From: Paulinella micropora
Lineage: Eukaryota; Cercozoa; Imbricatea; Euglyphida
NCBI GenBank assembly: GCA_009731375.1
Contig: BJOX01000052.1
Location: 1,051,175 to 1,115,174, forward strand
Direction: 5' to 3'
Length of the DNA stretch: 64,000 bases
The notes beneath the pieces are model-generated. The model saw nothing but the letters and a program-made list of their open reading frames with translations, did no database searches and was not told the DNA's origin. Within the stretch, counting starts at the first letter, position 1, and each line of letters starts with the position of its first letter. This document shows, piece after piece, positions 37,691 through 49,599 of the stretch. Made by a program: the position numbers and the translations under genes.

Positions 37691-37735
37691 CAGAGAGAGA
37701 GAGAGAGAGAGCATACATGCACACACACATAAGCA
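36166..37735. repeat. GA arrays, GAA array and 691-bp assembly gap
   Basis: GA dinucleotides flank the gap at 36336-37026, followed by more GA, an AT patch and a GAA triplet array (about 37485-37585). Confidence 0.95.
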
Positions 37736-37789
37736 TCCATGCATTTGGATGTATGCATGTTTGCGTGTGCGTATGTACGTGTGTATGTA

Positions 37790-37916
37790 TATATATGAGA
37801 GAGAGAGAGAGAGAGAGCCAGTGAGAGAGAGAGGGAGAGAGAGAGAGAGATAGAGAGAGAGAGAAAGATAGAGAGAGAGAGAGAGAGCTTCTCTAGCTCT
37901 CTCTCTCTCTCTCTCC

Positions 37917-37967
<51 letters not shown>

Positions 37968-38072
37968 TATCTCTCTCTCTCTCTCTACCACAACAACCAC
38001 AACAACATCAACAACAATAACAACAGAGAGAGAGAGAGAGAGACAGAGAGAGAGGAGAGAGAGCTTCTCTAG

Positions 38073-38105
<33 letters not shown>

Positions 38106-38210
38106 GATCTCTCTCGATCTTTCTTCTCTCTATCTCCTCTTTCTCTCTATATATTTATTATAAAGAACATATACTCTATATATATTATCAAAAACATATA
38201 TACTCTCTCT

Positions 38211-38241
<31 letters not shown>

Positions 38242-38388
38242 CTCTTCCTCTTTCTCTCGATCTCTCTCTATCTCTCTCTCCTTCTCCTCTTCCTTTCTCT
38301 TCTTCTTCTTCTTCTTCTTCTTCTTCTTCTTCTTCTTCTTCTTCCTCTTCCTCCTCCTCTTCCTCTCCTCCTCTTCCTCCTCTTCCTC

Positions 38389-38423
<35 letters not shown>

Positions 38424-38448
38424 CTCCTCTTCCTCCTCTTCCTCCTCC

Positions 38449-38519
<71 letters not shown>

Positions 38520-38553
38520 CTCTTCCTCTTCCTCCTCTTCCTCCTCCTCTTCC

Positions 38554-38588
<35 letters not shown>

Positions 38589-38613
38589 CTCTCCCTCCTC
38601 CTCCTCCTCCTCC

Positions 38614-38648
<35 letters not shown>

Positions 38649-38658
38649 CTCTCCCTCC

Positions 38659-38704
<46 letters not shown>

Positions 38705-39097
38705 GCTGCCTCCTCTTGCTCCTCCTCTTGCTCCTCCTTCTCCTTCTTCTCCTGCTGCTCCTTCTCCTGCTCCTGCTCCTTCTCCTGCTCCTGCTCCTCC
38801 TCCTGCTCCTGCTCCTCCTCCTTCTTCTGCTCCTTCTCCTGCTCCTTCTTCTGCTCCTTCTTCTGCTCCTTCTTCTGCTCCTTCCTTCTCCCCTTCTCCC
38901 TTCTGCCCTTCTCCCTTCTTTCTTCTTTCTTCTTTGTTCTTGTTCTTGTTCTTGTTCTTGTTCTCCTTTTTCTTCTTCTTCTTCTTCTTCTTCTTCTTCT
39001 TCTTCTTTTTCTTTCTTTCTTTCTTTCTTTTTTGTTTTTTTTGTGTTTTTTTGTTGTTTTTTTTGTTTTGTTTTTGTTTTGTTGTTGTTGTTGTTGC

Positions 39098-39131
<34 letters not shown>

Positions 39132-39478
39132 ACTTTCTCTCTCTCTCTCAATCTTTCTTTCTTTCTTTCCCTTCATCTTTCTCTCTCTATCTCTCTCTTT
39201 CTTTCTCTTTCTCTCTCCCTCTATCTATCTCTCTATCTATCTCTCTATCTATCTCTCTATCTATCTATCTATCTATCTATCTCTCTCTTTTTTTCTTTTT
39301 TTCTTTCTTTCTTTCTCTTCCTTTCTCTAGATCTCTCTCTCAATCTTTTCTTTCTCTTCCTCTCTCTCTCTTTCTTTCTTTTCTTTCTCTTTGTCTCTCT
39401 CTCTCTCTCACTTCCTCTTTCTCTCGATCTCTCTCTCTCTCTCTTTCTCTTTTTCTCTCTCTCTCTCTCTCTCAGATA
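37790..39478. repeat. Large GA/CT and CTT/CCT compound microsatellite
   Basis: GA then CT arrays containing two copies of a GAGAGCTTCTCTAGCTCTCTC palindromic junction (about 37885 and 38060), AT-rich stretch, a 600-bp CTCCT/CTT region, GTT repeats and CT/CTAT repeats. No gene. Confidence 0.95.
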
Positions 39479-39630
39479 CCGTTTGAAATAAGCCTCATAC
39501 GCACCCCTTAAACCAGACAAAGGTGATATGGAGACCAAGTACTTCTATCTTATCATGCTGGTGTTACATATTCTATCCTGTATTCATCATATGTATTATT
39601 AAAAACATACTGTACATACTATATTAAAAA
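39479..39630. other. Short unique island between microsatellites
   Basis: About 150 bp of non-repetitive sequence with AAAAACATA-type repeats at its 3' end. Nothing recognised. Confidence 0.4.
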
Positions 39631-39705
39631 CATATGCTTTCTCTCTCTCTCTCTCTCGATCTCTCTTTCTTTCTCTTCCTCTTTCTCTCTCTCTCTTTCT
39701 CTTTC

Positions 39706-39736
<31 letters not shown>

Positions 39737-39740
39737 CTTC

Positions 39741-39776
<36 letters not shown>

Positions 39777-39884
39777 CTTTCTTTCTTTCTCTTCCTCTTT
39801 CTCTCGATCTCTCTCTCTCTCTCTTTTCTCTCAATCTCTCTCTCTCTTTCTCTTCCTCTTTCTCTCTCTCTCTTTCTTGTCTTC

Positions 39885-39916
<32 letters not shown>

Positions 39917-40108
39917 TTCTCTCCTCTTTCTCTCGATCTCTCTCTCTCTCTCTCTCACTCGCTCTCTCTCTCTCTTTCTTTCTCTTCCTCTTTCTCTTCC
40001 TCTTTCTCTCTCTGTCTCTCTCTCCCTCTCTCTCTCTCTCCCTCTCTCTCAGCTTCTGTCTCTCTCTCTCTCTCTCTCTCTCTCCCTCTCTCTCTTCTCT
40101 CTCTCACT

Positions 40109-40151
<43 letters not shown>

Positions 40152-40160
40152 TCTCTCTGA
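39631..40160. repeat. CT/CTTT microsatellite
   Basis: CT dinucleotides with TTTCTTTCTCTTCC-type interruptions throughout. Confidence 0.95.
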
Positions 40161-40597
40161 GGCTTAGACACATACACATACTCTCACAATCTTTTCCTCC
40201 CATGCATGCATGCATACTATGCCTGCGCCGATGCCTGTTTACGTGTGTATGCATGCAGGCGTGTATGTATGTTGTGTATTTGTAACTTGTACAAACGAGA
40301 AAGCAGTGGATGAGATATGAGAAAAAAAAAATGTTTCGACGAAAGCAAGGTGGGTGCGATTCTCTGAACTGCTTCTTCTTTTCCACTAGTCACAGAGGGC
40401 CTGCACGAGCAAAAGCGGAGCGCTCATGCAGGTCAGGTCGTTGTCAACGGACCACAATCTATCACTGTGTGGTAGGACACACACTTGCAATGAACCCCTT
40501 TCGTGTCTACACCCTTCCCCTTTAACTCTTGAGCTCTTGCTTCTCGCTGTCTGTCTGCCTGTTCAGTCGCTTCTTTATTGTTTGTGGACGATTGCAG

Positions 40598-41164
40598 TCG
40601 ATAAGCAGTCAGTGAAGAAAGCTGTAAACAGACGGAGAAAAGAAGAAGAACAACATGTGGGTACGTTGATGCAGTCTACCCTGTTAGTGCTCGCACTATA
40701 ATTTGATTTTGTTTCTATGAGGATTGAGAAGCATATGTGTATGTGTTTGCATGTTGACAGCGTGTTCTTCTTTCCAGCTCCGTAGGACTTTGGGTGATGG
40801 ATGGCATAGCCGGCCCGTAAGGAAATAATGGGCAACACTGCGCCTATTCTGGTCAGATTTCCGATATTTTTCAAAGAAAACAAGAGACACTTGAGAAGGA
40901 ATCAGAAAGAAGATTATCTGGTTTGGGCTCTCGATTTTGAGGCTTATGGATGCAGCCACCTCGAAAGAGGTCATAAAACTACTACCGACATTCATGTCCA
41001 TCTTTCACGAGAGTACTCACGAGGACATGATGGATTGCTACTTCGCAGGGCATATCTCGAATGTCGCAATGCCAACGCATGCCATGAAATCAAGGCTAAA
41101 CTGCGTCGTGCGGAATGGACTATCCTCCCTGCACCAAGCGACACCGAGTAATTTATTTCATTAA
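40598..41164 (+). CDS. Possible short host gene, unrecognised (exons uncertain)
   Basis: Non-repetitive sequence with gene-like composition between microsatellite blocks. A possible exon starts at 40598 after acceptor ACGATTGCAG (VDKQSVKKAVNRRRKEEEQH), another at about 40779 after CTTTCCAG with a GTAAGG donor, and a terminal frame ends in a stop at 41162-41164 (SKEVIKLLPTFMSIFHES). I cannot name it and the exon joins are guesses. It might instead be the 5' end of the BRCT gene downstream. Confidence 0.25.
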
Positions 41165-41279
41165 GATTCATTCCACGTGCGCATTCACTCGACTCGATCA
41201 ATCACACACTCACCGATGGTGTCCAAGATGATAATGTTTTATCACTATTAATTATACAAAACACACACACACATAAGTC

Positions 41280-41640
<361 letters not shown>

Positions 41641-41704
41641 AAATGCAGCAAAATTACAACAATGTAATGTAATAACGTAAAAATGATATTGTTTATGGAC
41701 ATGA

Positions 41705-41930
41705 TACGGTACGAGACGATAGACGAGACGATACGAGACGAGAAGACGAGAAAAGACGAGACGAGACCAGACCAGACCAGACCAGAGCAGATGAGATGAG
41801 ATGAGACGAGACGAGACGAGACGAGGCGAGGCGAGACGAGACGAGACGAGAATACGGTACGACACTGTCCGGTACGACATTGTACGGTACGATAACTACG
41901 GTACGATACGATACGATACGATACATAGAT
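41705..41930. repeat. Pentanucleotide satellite (GAGAC, GATAC, GACCA units)
   Basis: A 225-bp region of 5-bp units that drift from GACGA/GAGAC through CCAGA to TACGG/GATAC, flanked by TATA-type repeats. Followed at 42040-42170 by TTATA and TGTAA pentamers. Confidence 0.9.
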
Positions 41931-42317
41931 AGGTGCGTAGGTATACATGTATCTACCTCGTATTCCATACACATTACAAATATACATATACATTATAAAT
42001 AGCATATACATATATACATACACATATACATACTATACATATATACATATTTATATTACATTATATTATATTATATTATATTATATTATATTACATTATA
42101 TTATTATACTACAAGGTATACTAATGTATGTAATGTAATGTAATGTAATGCAATGTAATGTAATATGGCACAATGTAAATATTACCAAAAGTGTTAAATT
42201 ACAATGAAATGCAACGTTTGATTTTGAAAAGCACAGCACTACATAGATGCGTGTTTACATTACATATATATATGCATATATTATATGTATATATATATAT
42301 ATATTGAATGTTATTAG

Positions 42318-45240
42318 CTATGTTCACTTCTTGGACGAATGCGACCCGAACTCTATCCGCAATCTTACGCAACGACTTGCTAAAATTCCTGCTGAGAAGA
42401 AACAGTCCATTTGGATCACGGTATTGGTTTTTAATCTCACTGATGAAAAATAATGTTTCAATTTGTGTAGAGCACCGTGGTGCTGGATGGCTCCTACGGG
42501 TCGCAGCTTTCAGGGTCATCCAACAGCTCGACAGGACCCTTGTTGGGGACTGAAAACCTTATTCTCCGCCACCTGATGTTATTCCGTCAATGCTTGCGTT
42601 CCGCCCATGTCTGCTGCACGGGCGTGGCTTGGGACATGAGAGAAGTTCTGCAGTTATTGGTTTGTAGCATGGGGGGCACCTTTCATCGCGATATGCCTCT
42701 TGAAGTAACTCACCTTGTCACCAAAGACTTTCGCTCGACGAAGTATCAAACGGCGCTTGAGAACGGTATCGCAGTTGTTTCTGAGTCCTGGGTCCGCCAA
42801 AGCTTCATCAGGGGCCGACTACTAAGTCCCACCGATTTCCCGCCGCCACTGCTCATGGGACAGCGTATTTGCATTTCTGGCCAGGATTTGGCCTCCCGTG
42901 ACAAAGCCAAGGCTCTAGTGACTTCGTATGGGGGTACTTACTGCAAAGACCTTGAGTCGGACGTCAACATCCTTCTGGTCACCAAGGCCGCAGGTGACCA
43001 CCACGCGCTTGTTTTGGTTGTATTTGCTCCTTTCAGTTTTGCTTTTCCGTTTCCCCTTTCTTTTTTTCTTGTTTCCAGCTCGATAATGTTTGCTGCAGGC
43101 ACCAAATACGAGTACGCAAAGAATTGGACGATCAAAGTCCTTCGCTTTGAATGGCTGCAGGCTTACACGGATTCCAAAGGCACTTTAGACGAGGAACGAT
43201 TTCTGATCGAACCACACTCAGAAGAACAGGCTTCCGAGTCTCATCGTGCCTTCGTGGAGAACAGCACTGAGCGAGTAGATCCTGTAGCCCACGAATCGAA
43301 TGTTCGCTTTGCATCTAAAACAGCGGCCAGACAGAATATCGAAGCAAGAGCCGCAGAAGGCATCGACGATAGCTATTTGGATCCTTGTGTGGTTGTGTTA
43401 CTGGGCTGGAATGCATCCCTCATGCAGCAATGCATCGAAATGGTAGTCGCATACCTGGTGGACTTTTGCCTCAGTAGATGCCTGCCGTTTTGCTGGTAGG
43501 TTCTGGACGGTGGTGGTACTGTTTTGCGTGATTACAATCCCTTGGTGACACACATCGTGGCGCCTTCCCACGAGACGGCGAGAGCTGCCGCAAAGGAGTT
43601 GGGCTTCCCTGCGCCCACGGCACCGGTAATAACGTTTAGCATGCAGTGCTAGGTTCATCATGTTTGATCTCCAGGTTTTGAATTACGAGTGGTTGGTAAG
43701 GTGCAGCCTGGAGCATCGGTTGGTACCGCCAAGTGCCTTCGTTCTGGATTATGGTATTGTTCCCATCTTGGTGTCTTTTTGTTTTACATCACTCTGCTAT
43801 AGGCCGGGTGGTTTCTGCTGAGACCATGAGCGAGGAGGCATCTGTGAAGAAGGAGGCATCTGTGAAGGATGTTCCCCCTGTGGATCGCACTTCTTACCAA
43901 AATGCTGGCGCCGCGGCCTTTGCGGCACCTGGCGGACTATACGTTGACCCTGGCAGCGCTGCAGCAGACGCTACAGGCGTGCTGTCGTCTTTGTACGTCG
44001 ACCCTGGCAGCGCTGCAGGAGACGTTACAGGCGTGCTGTCGTCTTTGCTGCCTGAACTTGGCAGCGCAGACTTGGAGCCCGTTGCTAAGTCGGAAGGCGC
44101 TAGCTCATTGTCCGCGCTGCTGACGGCGGGACTGCCGTCCCGGCCGTCCCGCTACCCGTCCAGAATGCTTGCAAGCAGCAGAGAGCGTGCAGACCACACC
44201 AGCAACCCCCAGCCAGGCCCCGAGAGAACGGAAGGCGGTCTGGATTTCTCTCACTTGTACCAGCAACTTGAACAGGAAAAACTGTCAAGCACTGATGTAT
44301 CGCTTCTGCAATCAACGGAAAAAGAGGCAACCACGTGTCCTGTCGAGGGAGTGCTCAACTCCGAAAGCGAGCAATACCAAGAGCACACAGCTCAAGCGAG
44401 ATTTTCTACTGCCACTAATCCTTTTGTAAGTGCGAAAACTCCTGCTGGAACGTCTCTGGCGTCTTGTTCAACTTCTACTAATCACTGCACTTCCACAACC
44501 ACTACCACAACGTCCAGTACCACAACCGTTGCGTCCTCGGACTTCCCATTTCCTCGGGATGCCAGCACCACTCCTACTACAACAGAAATGCAGGCTTCCA
44601 TCGACAACGATGACAGTAATAGAAATGGAAATGCAAATATTATCAATCATGATGAAAATAATCTCAGTCACAGGAATAACGTGAACACTGCATCCTCCAC
44701 CAGTAAGGATGGCTCTATTCCCTTCAATCCCTTCGCTAAAAATAACGGCCCTCACGATGCAATTAAGAAGGATGGAGACATGATTAAGAATCTAAACGGC
44801 GGCTATGATAGTAATGGCGCTTCTGCTTCTGTAAATTCCATGCTTTCGTCGTGCAGAGTGGATGGCAGTGCTGCTCCTCAAGCCACAAAAAAGGAAAACG
44901 TGCATGTTGCACTCAGCAAAAACTTTAGTTTGAGGGAGAGGACTTATTGCAGGCAGGTACTCAACCAACTTGGCGCAACCTGCGTGTCCATTGAGGTAAC
45001 AAGCATGACCCATGATGATTGTCAGGATTGCCCACACCCTCTTGTAGGCCGGTGAGCTCAGCTCTGCGCATTTTCTTGTCAGCCTTGTGGAGATCGCACA
45101 AGAGGAGCTCGAGGAGTGGATGCGAGTGGCGCCGCCCTCCATGGAGAAACAGGCGTGGACTTTGCAACAAGTCAGCTACATATAGCTGTGCATCATGCAA
45201 CCCCCCTTTTTTTTGGGGAGGGGGGGGGAGTATTTTTTGT

Positions 45241-45271
<31 letters not shown>

Positions 45272-47022
45272 CTCATTTATTCATTTATTCATTAATTTAT
45301 TTTTTGTTTGCCTCAACAGGTATCTCCTTACTGGCTTGAGAGATGCACAGATGCCAAACGTTTCATAGATCCGAGCAAAAACTTGCTTTTTCGACCTTTA
45401 CCTTGCGATTTCACAGTTTACAAAAATTTGCTGGATGGAGCATCGCTCGAGGGTTTTAGGTCTTTTTTAATGTCGTCAACCAACTTCAACACCAAGAAAG
45501 ACCGTGCAGAGGTCTGTATTTAGTTTTTTGTCTTGTCTGATTTTGGTAAGTGATGTAGGTAGAGCGTCTGGTCAAACTGGCTGGAGCTCAGCACACCGAA
45601 CATTTCCGTGGAAAAAGTCACACACACCTGATCTCTAATGCAGCAAGTGGGGCGAAATATGAGAGCGCGATCAAGAACCATGTTCCGGTAGGTAGATTGC
45701 TAATGCTTGACTGCTTTGCTTTGAAAGAAAAGCTGTAATATGCAGTCTTCATAGAAGTTGCTTGTGAACAGGTTGTCAAGCTGGATTGGTTATGGTCGTG
45801 TTTCCGAGCTGGAAAGGCGGTGGATATCGAGCCTTTTGGCCTCGGTGAACAAGTGCCCTTGTCAAGCAAAACGAAAACTCCGAAGCAGAGAGGCGTGAAG
45901 GGCTCTTTTTCCACGGAAAGAGACACAAGTGCAACGAACACGTCTTTCAGTGAAAAGACGCCTCTCGCAACAAGGCCGACTAAGAGGCGAGTCGATGCGG
46001 AAGCCGTGCCGGATAGAAATAGCGTCGTAAAGTACACTTGCCATGTCAGCAAAGGTAGCGACAACGGTGCCGAGAATCCTTGCCAAGAAGAGAGGGGTTC
46101 AAGACATTTGACCAACATATCCTTGTCTTCGCCTGCTGTAAATACTTCCAGTCTGCCTTCTTGTACTATGCCTGCAATTTCTGCTGTTCAACTCACTGAC
46201 ACGCCTTCTAGAGCAAGGACAACGCCTATGCCACAGCTGCACGAATCTGTCAAACCTGAAGAAGGCATGAGTAGCGAAGACTTTGAGAAGACGTCTGTGC
46301 AGTCGCCGCGGCGCAAAAGGCAGCTTCCAGAGGATCAAGCTGAGAGTGCTTTGCATGGAACTAGCAAGCAGGTCAAAAGAATGGCGCTTGATCCTCCGGG
46401 CTCTTCGTCTTCCTCAGCGCGAGAAAATGGTGCTCAAGTCGAGAATATAGCCGCTGCACTTGCAGGTCTAGTACCACGACGCCATCGCGTGAGCCGCAGG
46501 AAAACGGTCGAAGAACCAAAGCAGGATGCAAAGCCTGCAGATGAGAAAAGCCAACAAAGCCTGTCTTCCACAACATCGCATTTCTCCTTGCAACCATCAG
46601 ACTTGCGCAGTGATGCCTCACTGTATCACTTGAGACAAGGTAGTGGAGTGAGTAGGGAACGCATGCTTCAACAGGATGCGAAAATGTACAAAGTCAACTC
46701 GAACCGCCACCAGTGGGGCATGTCTCCGTATGGAAGAAACAGGGTAGCGCCTTGTGCTCCAGAGGAGCCGTTGCTGGAAATGTCCCAACTTTCTCAGGTT
46801 AGACCAAGTTGATCTTAAATCACCTCTCTCTTCGAGTGTTTGCCTTTATTATGATTGTATTCTCGCCACTTTGTATACTTTGTGTATTTTTGGTCGCAGG
46901 ACTCTTGCATGGTAGAGCACGAGCAGGAAGACGTGGACAAGAGGCGTCGCCTCATTCTTGAGCGTGCACAACAACAGCTTGCCAGACAGCAAGCAGCGGG
47001 CTCTGCAAAGAGTTCTCACTAA
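42318..47022 (+). CDS. TOPBP1: TopBP1/Dpb11-like multi-BRCT DNA replication and checkpoint scaffold (11 visible exons)
   Basis: Predicted nuclear scaffold that binds phosphorylated partners to start replication and activate ATR-type checkpoint kinase. Exons by GT-AG and phase: 42318-42420, 42471-42993, 43099-43442, 43500-43625, 43675-43753, 43803-44995, 45093-45170, 45320-45511, 45565-45687, 45772-46797, 46900-47022, about 1,300 codons. BRCT units: one from CLRSAHVCCTGV to VVSESWVRQS, a second from RICISGQDL to VLRFEWLQAY, a third from CVVVLLGWNA to VLNYEWLVRC, then after a 300-residue Ser/Thr-rich linker a degenerate fourth (VSPYWLERCTD) and a fifth (SFLMSSTNFN to VVKLDWLWSCF). The order and linker resemble TopBP1 BRCT1-5. 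The tail ends with a charged helix (DKRRRLILERAQQQLARQQ). The first exon seen begins in phase 2, so a short 5' exon with the start codon is missing. The acceptor at 45092/45093 was chosen to keep phase; CTTGTCAG at 45082 is an alternative. Confidence 0.85.
45195..45308. repeat. TTTA/ATTC tetranucleotide array in a TopBP1-like intron
   Basis: T and G runs followed by ATTT units between the exons at 45093-45170 and 45320-45511. Confidence 0.9.
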
Positions 47023-47700
47023 AGACGGAAAAAGAATTCGCCCAGCAAAGTCCAAGTGTTGTAACCGTACTACAAGTGTTACCTTACTCCCAGCCGCCAA
47101 CGCACTATTCTCTCGCTATCAGCTCCTGGCTAGACATCGAAACTTCCACATCCCTAAGTGTCAGAATCGACTCGGCGCGTAGTTACGACATCATTCAGAC
47201 TGCCAGAGTCACCTGCTCATTGCATCTAGACTAGGTTGTTGTATTTGCGATGACTGTCTGACTTGATTCTAAAGTTGATTGTACCGGTACTAAGTAACGT
47301 TGTTATCCGCCGGGGACCGTCATATATGTTAGAATATGGTTTACATAGCTAGTCTAATAAGTATTCAACCACAGTTACTGGTTAGAATCCCCAATGCCAT
47401 TTTACTGCTTTGGATCGAACTGTTTAATATAAATATATTGGACCCATAACGTGGGGCCAAAGCACAGCATTGTCAGCCGACCAGCTTACCCTGGCCGCCT
47501 GTTTCTCTCAGAACCGACTCAATAAAGGATTCTCTATGTAGTAATGGAGTGCCTTGAGCTAGCAAGCCGATCCAGCCAACTTCTGCCGGTCTGAAATGAG
47601 CTAGACTATGAACCGCTTGTCCCTGAAGGTAATTCTGCTATTAGGTTACATATAATACTAGGTTATGATGCATTGGTCGTGGCTGATCGCTTGCTTGGGT
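47023..47700. other. 3' flank of the TopBP1-like gene, unassigned
   Basis: Likely contains the 3' UTR. No further gene, RNA or repeat recognised with confidence. Confidence 0.4.
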
Positions 47701-47703
47701 TCC

Positions 47704-47985
47704 AGCAGTTTTGGGAGTGGTCGCCGAGACGCTGCCCGTTCTGCGAAATCAAAAACAAAGAGTAGTTTTGGGAGTTGTTGCCGAGACCCTGCCAGTTCTA
47801 CTGATCAAAAAACTAAAAGTAGTTTTTGGGAGTGATCTGCACGTTCTACTGATCAAAAACAAAAACTTGAGCAGTTTTAGGGTAGCTTGCACCGGCACCG
47901 GTTGGCTGACCCCGTAGATGTTCTGCGACAAAAACGATATCATGATTAATATATACAGTGAAAGAGCAGTTTTTGGGGTTTGATC
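47704..47985. repeat. Degenerate minisatellite, about 55-60 bp unit, four to five copies
   Basis: Units share AGCAGTTTTGGGAGTGGT-like starts and GTTCTACTGATCAAAAAC-like ends, becoming more diverged toward 47985. Confidence 0.75.
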
Positions 47986-48870
47986 GTCAAGGACCCAGTT
48001 CTGCTTCTCTAGAAATAAAAACAAGATGTTGCACCGTGCTAGTGGAGCTGAGTCTCACAGCTGTGGTGGTGATGGGAGTGGTCCGAGGCTGAATACACTC
48101 TGTGAGACTAAGTTAATAATCTGCCGTATACTAGTTCATGATAGCCTACAGTAGAAACTTGTTTTGGCTTTATTGCTGAGAAAAGTGCGCCAAGGGATGT
48201 GAGACAGTTATTCCCATAGTGTTACGATAGTAGGATATTTAATAAACAGATAACTGTTACTAACGATATGAAGACTTATGAATACCTAAAGTAGTGACTC
48301 CGTAATCTCCAGACCAAGGATAAACCGACAGACCGGAACGATCAGTATTGCCATTATATACCGGGCGGGCCGGCATAATTCCTTCTCCCCCCGAGCGCGC
48401 TCGCCAGTATGCGCGCGAGGAGTCGAACTTACTCCCCCGCCGACCAACTTCGGGAAAAATTGCAAATACGAACCTGAGTGACGGTCAACGCCGTACCCGT
48501 ATTAACAAATTAAACAAAATTGTAGGTTGGGCCAAATGCCAACACTTACATTATGTAAAATTTTAGTTAATTTCCCGTCACGCCCTTCGTCGCCTGTTGA
48601 ATCGGTTTCCGCCACCGCACGCCTGAAAATGCACCACTCCTCTGTTGAGACCACAACTTGCCTTTCATCCTCCATTCTTTGTAACCGGCCCCTAGTCACT
48701 CGATGTCCCCCCGACCTAGTGTTGGTCTATACTATCCTGGGCGAGTCTTCCCTTCCCGCTTCCGCGACCCCGTTGGATCCGCCGATCCGATGCTTCCCCA
48801 GCCGTGCCCGCGTTCGATCGATACCCATATGTTGTTGCCGTTCCTCGTGCTCTGACGCAGCCGTCGTGGT
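47986..48870. other. Unassigned sequence, possibly old retroelement LTR
   Basis: No convincing gene. Around 48045, AGCTGAGTCTCACAGC and the following TGGTGGTGATGG...GTCCGAGG loosely resemble 19268-19310 in the copia leader, hinting at a related, decayed LTR. Confidence 0.3.
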
Positions 48871-48879
48871 CCCGCCGCA

Positions 48880-49012
48880 TCCAGCGTGTTGTAGCCGCCC
48901 CCATCTCGGTCACGCCGAATCCCGCTCGTCGAAGCCGCCCCCGTCTCGGTCACGCCGAATCCCATTTGTTGAAGCTGCCCCCGTCTCGGTCACGCCGAAT
49001 CCCACTTTAACT
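48880..49012. repeat. Minisatellite, about 36-bp unit, three copies
   Basis: Repeated GCCGCCCCCGTCTCGGTCAC and GCCGAATCCC segments. Confidence 0.9.
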
Positions 49013-49217
49013 CGAACTGATACCTCTGGCTTTTAATAGCCTCATAATACCCTCTCGGTAGTCCCGGTCGCCCAGCCCAGAGGTAACGTAGGCAAGGAAA
49101 GGCTCCCCCGGACCTTTGCTACCCCCAGCAAGGCCCCTCCGGCACTGAAACGCCATGCTTGAAACGAACCTGAGTGCTAATAACACGAATGATATACACA
49201 CCCCCTCGTCCACTCAT

Positions 49218-49562
49218 CACTCCATCCCTTCTCCCCTCAAAAAGATCCATGTCCCCTTTTGATCCCCTTCGCAGCCCCCTCTGAAAGATGTTTGCACTCT
49301 GGTGCCCCCCCTCACCCGAGTGTCAGAGTTGCCGCTTGCCCGTTGCCCCTTTTCTCTTCCTTCTCGTCCTCTTTCTTCTTCATCTTTCTCATCACTCCAT
49401 CCCTTCTCCCCCCAAGAAGGTCCATGTCCCCTTTTGATCCCCTTCGCAGCCCCCTCTGAAAGATGTTTGCACTCTGGTCTCACCCGAGTGTCAGAGTTGC
49501 CGCTTGCCCGTTGCCCCGTTTCTCTTTCTTCTCGTCATCTTTCTTCTTCATCTTTCTCATCT
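49218..49562. repeat. Tandem duplication of about 170-190 bp
   Basis: Two copies starting CATCACTCCATCCCTTCTCC and containing GAAAGATGTTTGCACTCTGG and CACCCGAGTGTCAGAGTTGC, with a small length difference. Confidence 0.9.
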
Positions 49563-49599
49563 CTGCCCCGCGCCCCCTCCCCTCTCACTATCCTATCCT

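Noticed and set aside
35343-37758. Frames of 600-800 residues on - across 35-37.7 kb
   Set aside because: They read through ACAT and GA microsatellites and a 691-bp run of N; no real coding signal.
38147-39330. Glu/Arg- or Leu-rich frames of 200-330 residues
   Set aside because: Products of CTT/CCT and GAA repeats only.
40828-41151. 107-residue frame with its own ATG
   Set aside because: It overlaps the more natural frame ending at 41164, and composition gives no support; kept only as part of an uncertain gene.
48390-48450. tRNA-like GTTCGACTC on -
   Set aside because: No cloverleaf can be built around it by eye.
48527-49036. 170-residue + frame
   Set aside because: Composed of the 36-bp minisatellite and flanks; no domain and no start context.
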